This document shows positions 1 to 6,652 of a stretch of 12,407 nucleotides of DNA, in pieces; the stretch's first letter is position 1, and each line of letters begins with the position of its first letter. Both the position numbers and the translations under genes were made by a program. The notes under the pieces are model-generated. The model was not told where the DNA came from. It saw only the letters and a program-made list of their open reading frames with translations, and did no database searches. The stretch covers positions 1 to 12,407 of the forward strand of contig CALWYA010000028.1 of assembly GCA_944385645.1 (NCBI GenBank). Direction: 5' to 3'. The DNA is from an uncultured Oscillospiraceae bacterium. Lineage in GTDB: Bacteria > Bacillota > Clostridia > Oscillospirales > Oscillospiraceae.

Positions 1-114
1 ATCGCTCTGACCGACACCTTCGTGAAGGTCGTGTCCTGGTACGACAACGAGATCGGCTACTCCAACAAGGTGCTGGAGCTGATCGAGCACATGTACAGCG
101 TGGACCACAAGTAA
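1..114 (+). CDS. gap: Glyceraldehyde-3-phosphate dehydrogenase, C-terminal end (partial)
   Basis: Only the last 37 codons and the TAA are in the window; the start lies upstream. The fragment reads IALTDTFVKVVSWYDNE followed by IGYSNKV, which is the conserved C-terminal strand and helix of type I GAPDH. The enzyme oxidises glyceraldehyde 3-phosphate to 1,3-bisphosphoglycerate with NAD in cytosolic glycolysis. Most family members have Trp in the WYDNEWGYS motif; this copy has Ile. The nucleotide-binding domain and catalytic Cys are outside the window, so an NADP-preferring or paralogous GAPDH cannot be excluded. A strong terminator follows 17 bases after the stop, so no co-transcribed downstream gene is expected. 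Confidence 0.93.
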   Translation: MALTDTFVKVVSWYDNEIGYSNKVLELIEHMYSVDHK

Positions 115-131
115 TTCCCCCTGTCTCTCCG

Positions 132-162
132 GAGCGCCGCGTACAGCGGCGCTCTTTTTTTT
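132..162 (+). terminator. Rho-independent terminator of gap
   Basis: A perfect 9-bp stem (gagcgccgc at 132-140 with gcggcgctc at 146-154) closes a 5-nt loop and is followed by eight T residues at 155-162. It starts 17 bases after the gap stop codon. Confidence 0.95.
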
Positions 163-345
163 ATAGGATCGCGGTTCCGACGGGATGCGCCGCCAGAGGA
201 CCAGGTTCTTCCGTTTTCCCTAACCGCAATCGAATCATGGCACAATCCGACAATCAAAACCGGTAGAATTTAGGGAAACAAAAATAAAAAAATACTATTT
301 TATAATTTTCGGCAATTCAATTTTCGATACGGTAATACTTGCCCC
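163..345. other. AT-rich intergenic region upstream of the XRE gene, with an inverted repeat
   Basis: No convincing gene lies here. A perfect 9-bp inverted repeat is present: tttccctaa at 215-223 and ttagggaaa at 270-278, with a 46-bp gap. An 8-bp direct repeat, aattttcg, occurs at 304-311 and 319-326. A TATAAT at 301-306 could be the -10 box of the regulator gene, but I see no good -35 box 16-18 bp upstream. The repeats are candidate operators for the downstream XRE protein; this is inference from position only. Composition from about 235 to 340 is far more AT-rich than the rest of the window. Confidence 0.4.
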
Positions 346-358
346 AGAGGTGAACGAG

Positions 359-685
359 ATGCACTATGGGGCAAGAATGAAAGAGTGGATTACAGACCAT
401 GACATTAAGCAAAAGACACTTGCCAAGGAATTTCATGTGACAGAGGCTATGATGAGCCACTATATGACCGGGCGAAACGAGATTACAGTGGATGTGCTGG
501 TGAAGTTTGCACGGAAATATGGACTGAGCATGGACTATCTGGTGGGTCTCACAGAGACTCGGGAGCCGCCCCTGAATTTAACAGAGGAAGAACGACAGTT
601 GGTCCTGGGCTACCGGGCCAGCAGCCGGGACCAGAAGGAGATGCTTCTGCGGGCGGTGAGCGGGGAACAGAAGAGCGGACGGTGA
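359..685 (+). CDS. XRE/Cro-CI family helix-turn-helix transcriptional regulator
   Basis: This is a 108-aa cytosolic DNA-binding protein. Residues 5-63 form the HTH_3 fold: KTLAKEF (19-25) is helix 2, TEAMMSHYMTG (28-38) is the recognition helix, and the segment around GLSMDYLVGLT (55-65) is the usual end of the domain. The tail (70-108) is charged and probably helical, and may serve in dimerisation; no ligand-binding or peptidase domain is present. A GTG at 350 could extend the frame by three codons. I prefer ATG 359 because agaggtg (346-352) is a good ribosome-binding site six bases before it, whereas GTG 350 lies inside that site. The gene is monocistronic, between the gap terminator and its own hairpin. 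Its base composition is less GC-rich than its neighbours, which hints at acquisition. Its targets are unknown; itself and the hydrolase gene downstream are the nearest candidates. Confidence 0.88.
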   Translation: MHYGARMKEWITDHDIKQKTLAKEFHVTEAMMSHYMTGRNEITVDVLVKFARKYGLSMDYLVGLTETREPPLNLTEEERQLVLGYRASSRDQKEMLLRAVSGEQKSGR

Positions 686-688
686 AGC

Positions 689-726
689 GAGGTCCGGACC
701 GGCGAAGGCCGGTCCGGGCCTCTTTC
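689..726 (+). terminator. Probable terminator after the XRE gene
   Basis: A stem of about 15 bp (ggtccggaccggc at 691-703 pairs with gccggtccgggcc at 708-720 through one G-U, extended by 689-690 with 721-722) closes the 4-nt loop gaag. The following tract is only tcttt, so termination may be incomplete. Confidence 0.75.
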
Positions 727-770
727 ACGACCTATGGGAAAAACGCATTAAAGCATGAAAAAGTGGGCGA

Positions 771-799
771 TTGACGGAGTGAGCAGGGTGCTGTAAAAT
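771..799 (+). promoter_or_regulatory. Sigma-A promoter of the secreted hydrolase gene
   Basis: The -35 box TTGACG (771-776) and the -10 box TAAAAT (794-799) are separated by exactly 17 bp. The predicted transcription start is near 806, giving a leader of about 80 nt that begins with a large hairpin. Confidence 0.75.
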
Positions 800-810
800 T
801 GGAAATTAGA

Positions 811-851
811 CCGGCCCCCTTTTGTCAAAACAGACAAAAGCGAAGGGCCGG
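811..851 (+). promoter_or_regulatory. Long hairpin / palindrome at the 5' end of the hydrolase leader
   Basis: Two nested perfect stems are present. The outer one is ccggccc (811-817) with gggccgg (845-851). The inner one is cttttgtc (819-826) with gacaaaag (833-840) around the loop aaaaca. Only c818 on one side and cgaa (841-844) on the other are unpaired. The hairpin begins about five bases after the predicted transcript start and ends 19 bases before the ribosome-binding site. No T-run follows, so it is not a normal terminator. Plausible roles are protection of the mRNA 5' end, or an operator at the inner TTTTGTC-N6-GACAAAA palindrome. The pairing is seen directly; the role is inferred. 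Confidence 0.7.
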
Positions 852-885
852 AAGTTCGCAGCAAAAGAGAAGGAGGAATTCAACC

Positions 886-3402
886 ATGCGAACCATGAGA
901 AAACGCGTGCTCGCCCTGGCCCTGAGCACAGCCATGGCCCTGTCCATGTGCGTGACCACCCAGGCCGCCGGCCCCGAGGTCACCGTCACGCTGGACGGCC
1001 AGCCGCTGGTGCTGGAGGCGCCGGCCTATGTGGAAGATGACCGGACCCAGGTGCCCGTCTCCATCGCCGGGGCCCTCGGCCTGGAGCTGATGGAGGGGGC
1101 GAACCAGGCGGTCTTTTCCGCCGACGGGGACAGCCTGCTCTTCACCGACGGCAGCACCCAGGCCGGGGATATGGCCATGGACACCGCCGCCGACCTGTCC
1201 GGCGAGGTGGGCTATGTGCCCCTGGCCTATCTGGCCCAGCGCTTCGGCTTCGGCATCAGCTGGGACGGCGCCACCCGCACCGCCGCCCTGACCACCCCCG
1301 CGGACTGGTTCCAGGCCCAGGACCTGGCCCTGATCAGCGCCCCCGCGGAGCGGGACCCCGACGGCAACCAGCTGCCCATGACCGGATATTTCAAGGCCGC
1401 CCTCACCGGCGACTTTGCCGACCGGGAGGTGCGCTACTACATCCCTGACACCGCCACCATCCGCCCCTACTACCACTTCATCGCCGTCCCCGACGGGGTG
1501 GACGTGGACCAGTTCCTGGTGGACAGCGGCTGGAAGCAGCTGGCCGATGAGACCGGCGAGTGCCTGTATGTGCTGGTGCCCGACCAGAGCACCGGCGTGT
1601 GGGGCGACGTGGCCGCCGAGAAGGCCTATATGGACGCCGCCAAGAGCTATCACTCCGGCAACGGCAAGTACTTCACCACCTTCGGCGAGTTCTATCTGGT
1701 GGGCTACGGCGCCGGCGCTCCCGCCCTGGAGGCCTGGGCCGCTGAGAATCCCCACCTGATCATCGCCCAGGCCTATATCGAGGCCGACTCCTATGGTCTG
1801 GACAATCTCCAGGCGGCCGGGGCGGTCTCCTACGGCTGGAAGCACATGACCGACGGCGACGTCCGGGATCGGGACGGCGACGGCGTCAACGAGCGGGTGG
1901 ACGCCGACGGCAACCAGAAGATCCTCTACCAGATGGCCGACCGGCTCACCGAGATCCTGAACCCCGACATGGGGGACGAGGCCGGCCTGCTCACTAAGGG
2001 GGACATGCCCGTGCCCACCTGGCTGGTGAACAGCGCCTCTGACGACAGCTTGACCTACTGGAAGCAGGTGAACCAGGCCCCCGAGGCCGACGGTACCGTC
2101 TCCGCCCTGGGTACCGTGGCCGTCACCGGCCAGGTGTACAGCCAGCAGGAGGACACCTGGGCCACCGAGTACGCCGGCCCCATCTCCAAGGTGGTGGACC
2201 TGGATACCACGGCGGACCCCGTGTCCTACGCCTTCACCAAGGCCCTGCGGGATGAGATGACCGACTACACCCGCTATGACAACTCCATCTCCTACGGCAA
2301 CGCCCTGACCTGGCGGCTGGACTACACCGACATTCAGGTGGAGCGCTTTACCTCGGAGGACAAGTACGCCACCGGCACCGTCAGCGGCCTGGATCTGAAC
2401 GGCAACGAGGTGGCCGCCGAGATCACCATTCAGCAGATGACCACCGACGAGGGCTATGTGAGCGACCTGCTGCTCTACGTGCCTGAGACCGCCGGCGACA
2501 GCGACATCCCGGTGATCGTGGTGTGGCACGGCGGCTCCCAGACCGGCCACCTGTTCATGGACTCCACCGCCTGGTGGCAGACCGCCGCCGCCAACGGCGT
2601 CGCCCTGGCCTTCCCCACCCGCACTACCCACGTGGGCGGCACTCCCTCTGACTATGACATCCCCCTGTTCGACAAGACCCTGGAGATCCTGGAGGCCGAC
2701 GGCCGCTTTGACATGGGCCGCATCTACACCACCGGCCAGTCCATGGGCTCCGTGGCCACCATCGCCCTGGCCGAGGAGCGGGCCGACAAGCTGGCCGCTG
2801 TGATCTCCAGCAACGCCGGCGGTCCCAGCCGTCTGTCCGGCGGCGACGCCGTCCCCGCCGGCCTGGTGGTGGGCGAGGGCAACTACGCCGACCGTGGCAT
2901 CCCCGGCTATGTGGCCGACACCTATTACCCCGAGGACGACACCACTGCCCTGGTCCGCTCCTCCGAGGCGGCTGCCGCCGGCGCGGACATCTACTGGGAC
3001 GCCGCCTATAACCTGAACGGCGAGCCCAACCACGACCTGAACGACTGGCTGGCCTACTTCATGGACGCCAACGGCCTGACCATGGACGACCTGAGCGACA
3101 CCATCGTGTACAGCGGCGGCAACGAGCTCAACGGCGGCTATGACGACGATCAGGGCACCCTGGCCGACTGGAACGAGAACAACGCCCGCTTCCGCACCTG
3201 GACCTGGAACAACGAGGACGGCGTGCCTGAGCTGACCTATGTGTTCGCCCTGTATGAGGCCCACAACTGCCTGCCCGGCTTCCGGCCCATTATGTGGGAC
3301 TTCCTGGAGCACTACCGGGTGGACACCAACGACGACGGCACCGTGACCCGCTATTACAGCGCCTCCGCCTTCGCCGAGGACGACGCGGTGGTTATCCACT
3401 AA
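886..3402 (+). CDS. Secreted PHB-depolymerase/esterase-like alpha/beta hydrolase with N-terminal stalk domain
   Basis: The product is an 838-aa exported protein. Start ATG 886 is set by aggagg at 871-876, nine bases upstream; an in-frame upstream extension has no ribosome-binding site and would precede the promoter. Residues 1-28 are a signal peptide (MRTMRKR, hydrophobic core, TQAAG). There is a Cys at 22, but the preceding Met makes a lipobox unlikely. Residues 31-137 resemble the copper-amine-oxidase N-terminal 'stalk' domain, with PVSIAGALGLEL and YVPLAYLAQRFGFGISWDG. Residues 140-320 look like a first hydrolase module whose nucleophile elbow reads GYGAG (273-277), with no Ser. Residues 323-343 hold an Asp-rich, calcium-loop-like stretch (DRDGDGVNE). 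Residues 500-838 are the active-looking module: oxyanion-hole WHGG (547-550), GQSMG with nucleophile Ser619, and candidate catalytic His793 in EAHNC. The acidic triad member is not certain. Substrate is unknown; extracellular ester or peptide hydrolysis is likely. Monocistronic, with a strong terminator. Confidence 0.8.
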   Translation: MRTMRKRVLALALSTAMALSMCVTTQAAGPEVTVTLDGQPLVLEAPAYVEDDRTQVPVSIAGALGLELMEGANQAVFSADGDSLLFTDGSTQAGDMAMDTAADLSGEVGYVPLAYLAQRFGFGISWDGATRTAALTTPADWFQAQDLALISAPAERDPDGNQLPMTGYFKAALTGDFADREVRYYIPDTATIRPYYHFIAVPDGVDVDQFLVDSGWKQLADETGECLYVLVPDQSTGVWGDVAAEKAYMDAAKSYHSGNGKYFTTFGEFYLVGYGAGAPALEAWAAENPHLIIAQAYIEADSYGLDNLQAAGAVSYGWKHMTDGDVRDRDGDGVNERVDADGNQKILYQMADRLTEILNPDMGDEAGLLTKGDMPVPTWLVNSASDDSLTYWKQVNQAPEADGTVSALGTVAVTGQVYSQQEDTWATEYAGPISKVVDLDTTADPVSYAFTKALRDEMTDYTRYDNSISYGNALTWRLDYTDIQVERFTSEDKYATGTVSGLDLNGNEVAAEITIQQMTTDEGYVSDLLLYVPETAGDSDIPVIVVWHGGSQTGHLFMDSTAWWQTAAANGVALAFPTRTTHVGGTPSDYDIPLFDKTLEILEADGRFDMGRIYTTGQSMGSVATIALAEERADKLAAVISSNAGGPSRLSGGDAVPAGLVVGEGNYADRGIPGYVADTYYPEDDTTALVRSSEAAAAGADIYWDAAYNLNGEPNHDLNDWLAYFMDANGLTMDDLSDTIVYSGGNELNGGYDDDQGTLADWNENNARFRTWTWNNEDGVPELTYVFALYEAHNCLPGFRPIMWDFLEHYRVDTNDDGTVTRYYSASAFAEDDAVVIH

Positions 3403-3433
3403 GCGCCGCCGAACCAACCGAATACAGCCAATC

Positions 3434-3473
3434 AAAGGAAAGGCGGGGCCGTCAGGCCCCGCCTTTCCTTTTC
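3434..3473 (+). terminator. Rho-independent terminator of the hydrolase gene
   Basis: A perfect 17-bp stem (3434-3450 with 3455-3471, loop gtca) starts 31 bases after the stop. The U-rich end ctttccttttcc is partly inside the stem. The flanking A-rich arm may also let it act weakly on transcripts from the - strand. Confidence 0.9.
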
Positions 3474-3660
3474 CGCCGCCGCGCGGCGGAGAAGTCCTCG
3501 CTGCGCTCGCTGAACGCCTTGCCGTGCAAGGCGTTCAGGGCATTCGATCTCACGCGGGGCGGGCTGCCGCCACCCTCGCGCTCCCCCGCCAGAATCTGAG
3601 CAGATTCGTCTGAACAGAGGCCTTTTGACAAGCTGATGCGGAAGGCCCTTTGGGCCTTTT
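3472..3660. repeat. Cluster of hairpins between converging genes, possible dispersed intergenic repeat
   Basis: No credible gene is present. Four perfect inverted repeats lie in tandem. They are tccgccgc (3472-3479) with gcggcgga (3483-3490); ctgaacgccttgc (3510-3522) with gcaaggcgttcag (3526-3538), 13 bp with a 3-nt loop; gaatctg (3592-3598) with cagattc (3601-3607); and aaggccc (3642-3648) with gggcctt (3652-3658). Such density of palindromes is typical of dispersed intergenic elements, but copies elsewhere cannot be checked from this window. Confidence 0.5.
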
Positions 3661-3671
3661 GGACAGCATGA

Positions 3672-3710
3672 AGCGGGCCCCGAACGCTGGGGAGGCGTTC
3701 GGGGCCCGCT
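3672..3710 (-). terminator. Hairpin at the 3' end of rny, probable terminator
   Basis: A perfect 16-bp GC-rich stem (3672-3687 with 3695-3710, loop of 7 nt) starts 10 bases after the rny stop on the - strand. No T-run follows in that direction, so it may act as a 3'-end stabiliser as much as a terminator. Confidence 0.6.
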
Positions 3711-3719
3711 GCGGGATTG

Positions 3720-5273
3720 TTATTTGGCGTACTCGATGGCCTTGGTCTCCCGGATCAGATTGACCTTGATCTGGCCGGGGTACTCCAGCTCGTTTTCGAT
3801 CTTCTTGGCAATGTCCCGGGCCAGCAGCACCATCTGGTCCTCGCTGACCATCTCGGGCTTGACCATGATGCGCACCTCGCGGCCGGCCTGGATGGCGAAG
3901 GACTTCTCCACTCCGGGGAAGGAGGAGGTGATCTCCTCCAGAGTCTCCAGCCGCTTGATGTAGTTCTCCAGGTTCTCCCGCCGGGCGCCGGGCCGGGCGG
4001 CGGAGATGGCGTCGGCCGCCTGGACCAGGCAGGCCACCACCGTCTTGGGATCCACGTCGTTGTGGTGGGCGTGGATGGCGTGGATGACGCCCTCGCTCTC
4101 CCGGTACTTCCGGGCCAGCTCCACGCCGATCTGCACGTGGGAGCCCTCCACCTCGTGGTCGATGGACTTGCCCAGGTCGTGGAGCAGGCCGGCGCGTTTG
4201 GCCTCCGCCACGTTGGCCCCGATCTCGGCGGCCAGCAGGCCGGCCAGATGGCTGACCTCGATGGAGTGGTTCAGGACGTTCTGGCCATAGCTGGTGCGGT
4301 AGTGCATCCGGCCCAGCAGCTTGACCAGCTCGGGGTGCAGGCCGTGGACGTTGGTTTCGAAGATGGCCCGCTCGCCCTCGGACTTGATGACGGCGTCCAC
4401 ATCCCGCTTGGCCTTCTCCACCATCTCCTCGATGCGGGTGGGGTGGATGCGGCCGTCCAGGATCAGCTTCTCCAGAGCCAGCCGGGCGATCTCCCGGCGC
4501 ACCGGGTCGAAGCAGGAGACGGTGATGGCCTCGGGGGTGTCGTCGATGATCAGGTCCACCCCGGTCAGGGTCTCCAGGGTGCGGATGTTGCGGCCCTCCC
4601 GGCCGATGATTCGGCCCTTCATCTCGTCGTTGGGCAGGGGGACCACCGACACGGTGGCCTCGGACACGTGGTCGGCGGCGCACCGCTGAATGGCCAGGGA
4701 GATGATCTCCCGCGCCTTGGTGTCGGCCTCGTCCTTGAAGCGGGACTCGATCTCCTTGATCTTCATGGCCGACTCGTGGGTGACGTCCTCCTCCAGCTGC
4801 TGGAGCAGATAGCTCTTGGCCTCGGCGGCGGTGAAGCCGGAGATGCGCTCCAGCTCCTCGGTCTGCTTCTGCTTGAGCTCCTCCACCTTGGCCTGGCTGG
4901 CGTCCAGCTTGGCCAGCTTGGCGGACAGCTGCTCCTCTTTCTTCTCCATGTTCTCGGTCTTGCGGTCGAGATTCTCTTCCTTTTGCTGGAGCCGCCGCTC
5001 CTGCTTCTGCAGGTCGGCGCGGCGCTCTTTCTCCTCGCGCTCATAGTCGTTTTTGGCCTTCAGGATTTCCTCCTTGGCCTCCAGCAAGGCTTCGCGCTTT
5101 TTGTTCTCGGCGTTTTTATAGGCCTCGTTGACGATGCGGGTGGCCTCCTCCTCGGCGGAGCCGATCTCCCGCTCGGCGGTGGCCTTGCGCCGATTCCATC
5201 CGAACAGAGCGCCCAACACCCCGGCTACGGCGATGCATACGACCGCCACGATGATGGTGGGCAAAATTTCCAT
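3720..5273 (-). CDS. rny: Ribonuclease Y
   Basis: The 517-aa product is almost the length of the B. subtilis enzyme (about 520). RNase Y is the membrane-anchored endoribonuclease that starts bulk mRNA decay in many Bacillota. Domain order is complete: an N-terminal membrane helix (about 3-25), a long charged coiled coil (about 30-195), a KH RNA-binding domain with GRIIGREGRN (220-229), and an HD domain with the catalytic metal pair His365-Asp366 in LLHDLGKS. The C-terminal stretch NLIRETKAIEYAK is the conserved family ending. The start ATG (5271-5273) has GGAGGTG at 5286-5292, 12 bases away, slightly further than ideal; no better start exists. The gene has its own promoter and a structured leader, and spoIID upstream ends in a terminator, so it is probably transcribed alone. 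In many Bacillota ymdB follows directly; here it is about 5.5 kb away. Confidence 0.97.
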   Translation of the reverse strand: MEILPTIIVAVVCIAVAGVLGALFGWNRRKATAEREIGSAEEEATRIVNEAYKNAENKKREALLEAKEEILKAKNDYEREEKERRADLQKQERRLQQKEENLDRKTENMEKKEEQLSAKLAKLDASQAKVEELKQKQTEELERISGFTAAEAKSYLLQQLEEDVTHESAMKIKEIESRFKDEADTKAREIISLAIQRCAADHVSEATVSVVPLPNDEMKGRIIGREGRNIRTLETLTGVDLIIDDTPEAITVSCFDPVRREIARLALEKLILDGRIHPTRIEEMVEKAKRDVDAVIKSEGERAIFETNVHGLHPELVKLLGRMHYRTSYGQNVLNHSIEVSHLAGLLAAEIGANVAEAKRAGLLHDLGKSIDHEVEGSHVQIGVELARKYRESEGVIHAIHAHHNDVDPKTVVACLVQAADAISAARPGARRENLENYIKRLETLEEITSSFPGVEKSFAIQAGREVRIMVKPEMVSEDQMVLLARDIAKKIENELEYPGQIKVNLIRETKAIEYAK

Positions 5274-5285
5274 ATTGGTCTGTTA

Positions 5286-5415
5286 CACCTCCAAAGTGTC
5301 AGTAGTTGCGGCGGACAGCCGCGAAAATCGCAGATAAAAGCCGCAAGAGCACAGCACGCGCCTGTTGACCCTTGCGACAACTGAAAAACATCCCCAAGTT
5401 TTTCATATTTGTCCT
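5286..5415 (-). promoter_or_regulatory. Structured 5' leader of rny
   Basis: The predicted transcript begins near 5415 and reaches the ATG at 5273, a leader of about 140 nt. It contains a perfect 8-bp inverted repeat (5382-5389 with 5398-5405) close to the 5' end. A second hairpin pairs 5342-5347 with 5371-5376 and 5351-5354 with 5362-5365. A third short one pairs 5308-5312 with 5318-5322, just before the ribosome-binding site. No known riboswitch is recognised. Autoregulation by RNase Y is possible but is inference. Confidence 0.45.
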
Positions 5416-5421
5416 GTATAT

Positions 5422-5450
5422 ATTGTAAAGAAAAGCCGCGGGGATGTCAA
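5422..5450 (-). promoter_or_regulatory. Sigma-A promoter of rny
   Basis: On the - strand TTGACA (5445-5450) and TACAAT (5422-5427) are separated by 17 bp, a near-consensus vegetative promoter. It lies between the spoIID terminator and rny. Confidence 0.88.
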
Positions 5451-5480
5451 GGTGTATTCCGGTCTAACCGGGGGATTTGT

Positions 5481-5529
5481 AAAAAAATCCGCGGACCGCC
5501 CCCGAAAAACGGGGGGTGTGTCCGCGGAA
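5481..5529 (-). terminator. Rho-independent terminator of spoIID
   Basis: On the - strand an outer 9-bp stem (tccgcggac at 5488-5496 with its complement at 5520-5528 on the + strand) encloses a small internal loop and an inner C/G stem with loop of five T. It is followed by seven T residues (A run at 5481-5487 on the + strand). It begins 14 bases after the spoIID stop. Confidence 0.9.
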
Positions 5530-5542
5530 ACGGGCGGTTTGC

Positions 5543-6598
5543 TCACCACAGGGGGCCCACCTCGGCCCCGGTGTAGTACCAGGTGAGGATGTCCCGGAAG
5601 CCGCTGCCCTCCCGGGCCATGGCGTTGGCCCCGTACTGGCTCATGCCCACCCCGTGGCCATAGCCGGTGACGTCGAAGGTGAAGGCCTCCCCGTCCCAGG
5701 ACACGGTGAAGCAGGCCGAGCGCAGGGAGAACAGGGCCCGGGCCTGCCCCCCGGTGAGGGTGACGCCCCCCAGAGGGATGGAGATGACGCCGCCCCCCTC
5801 GTTCCGGCTGGCCTGGCCGAACCAGCCCGCCGGGTCGCCGGACAGGTCGGCCCCGGGGTAGGCGGCCAGGGTCAGCTCCTTCACCTGGTCGGCGGTGAGG
5901 ACCTCCTGGGTGTGGTAGTTGGGGACCTCGTCTCCCTCGGGGCTGTCCACGCTCTTGAGGTAGTCCACCGCGTTGCCCCAGACCTCCACCGCGTCCACCG
6001 TCCTGCCGGCGGCGGAGGAGAAGAACAGGGCCTGGATGGGCTCTCCCTCATAGAGGACCCCCAGACCGTCGGTGCCCGCCACCGCCCGCTGGATCTTCTC
6101 GGTGTAGGTTCCGGCGTCCAGCCCCCACCGGGCCTGGGCGTCCTCCCGCCGGATGTACGCCTGGCAGCAGGTGCTGTCGGCGCACAGGTCGGCGCCGGAG
6201 TGCTTGGTGGAGGCGCTGTTCTGACAGGTCACAGTGTAGGTCCGGGCGGCGCAGGCCTGGGCCTTCAGGGCCTCCTCCTCGAAGGAGGCGGGCATCTCGG
6301 CGGCCACCACCCCCCACAGGTACTCCTCCATGGTCAGCTCCTCCACCTGGCTGTCCTCCATTTGGAGCCGCACGATCCGCCCCCGGTCCTTGGCGGCCGC
6401 CATCTCCTGGACGGCAGGGCTACCCTTCCCCTCCTGCGGCGGGGCGTCCGCCCCCTCCGGCGTGTACAGGGGCTCCCCCCGGACGGCCAGCAGAGGCAGA
6501 AAGAACAGCGCCACTGCCAGCGCCAGGGCGGCGGTGACCGTCTGCCGGAGCTCCCGGCCCCGGCGCGTTCCGCTCCGCTCCTCCCGAATCGGCATCAT
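5543..6598 (-). CDS. spoIID: Stage II sporulation protein D, peptidoglycan lytic transglycosylase
   Basis: The product is 351 aa and mother-cell membrane-anchored, with the anchor at about 20-40. SpoIID cleaves glycan strands during engulfment, together with SpoIIM and SpoIIP. The family signature AAEMPASFEEEALKAQACAA runs from 99 to 118, with Glu101 at the position of the catalytic acid. The conserved GHGVGMSQYGA lies at 314-324 near the C-terminus. A zinc-site region (HSGADLCADSTCCQAY, 133-148) has Cys139 and Cys145 in the expected places, but Cys144 where I recall a His in the C. difficile enzyme. Two ATGs are adjacent: 6596-6598 is 4 bases and 6593-6595 is 7 bases from aaggggggc, so the second may be used (350 aa). 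A sigma-E promoter just upstream and a terminator downstream make it monocistronic and sporulation-specific. spoIIM and spoIIP are not in the window. Confidence 0.95.
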   Translation of the reverse strand: MMPIREERSGTRRGRELRQTVTAALALAVALFFLPLLAVRGEPLYTPEGADAPPQEGKGSPAVQEMAAAKDRGRIVRLQMEDSQVEELTMEEYLWGVVAAEMPASFEEEALKAQACAARTYTVTCQNSASTKHSGADLCADSTCCQAYIRREDAQARWGLDAGTYTEKIQRAVAGTDGLGVLYEGEPIQALFFSSAAGRTVDAVEVWGNAVDYLKSVDSPEGDEVPNYHTQEVLTADQVKELTLAAYPGADLSGDPAGWFGQASRNEGGGVISIPLGGVTLTGGQARALFSLRSACFTVSWDGEAFTFDVTGYGHGVGMSQYGANAMAREGSGFRDILTWYYTGAEVGPLW

Positions 6599-6622
6599 GC
6601 AGCCCCCCTTGTCCTTGCCTCC

Positions 6623-6652
6623 ATTGTATGGCCGGGGCGGGGGGAGTATGAC
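6623..6652 (-). promoter_or_regulatory. Sigma-E (early mother cell) promoter of spoIID
   Basis: On the - strand GTCATACT (6645-6652) is followed after 14 bp by CATACAAT (6623-6630). The B. subtilis sigma-E consensus is about KMATATT, 14-15 bp, CATACAMT; here the -35 matches all but one base and the -10 matches completely. spoIID is a classic sigma-E gene, which supports the call. The predicted start near 6616 leaves a leader of only about 18 nt. Confidence 0.9.

Noticed and set aside
886..960. Lipoprotein signal for the hydrolase (Cys22)
   Set aside because: The residues before Cys are Leu-Ser-Met; Met at -1 does not fit a lipobox, and a normal TQAA cleavage site follows.
880..3435. An 851-codon open frame on the - strand opposite the hydrolase gene
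   Set aside because: Its translation is a low-complexity run of Gly, Val, His and Ala, as expected antisense to GC-rich codons. It has no domain, no ribosome-binding site, and the + strand carries a complete recognisable gene.
3625..3660. TTGACA upstream of a hairpin in the convergent region, as a possible promoter
   Set aside because: No -10 box occurs 16-18 bp downstream and no gene would be served in that direction.
3550..4683. A 377-codon - strand frame overlapping the end of rny and the hairpin cluster
   Set aside because: It is the wrong frame of rny running into intergenic palindromes; the sequence is Arg/Gly/Pro-rich with no motif.
3717..5384. A 555-codon open frame on the + strand across rny
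   Set aside because: Leu/Gly/His-rich antisense shadow of RNase Y, whose domains and ending are all conserved on the - strand.
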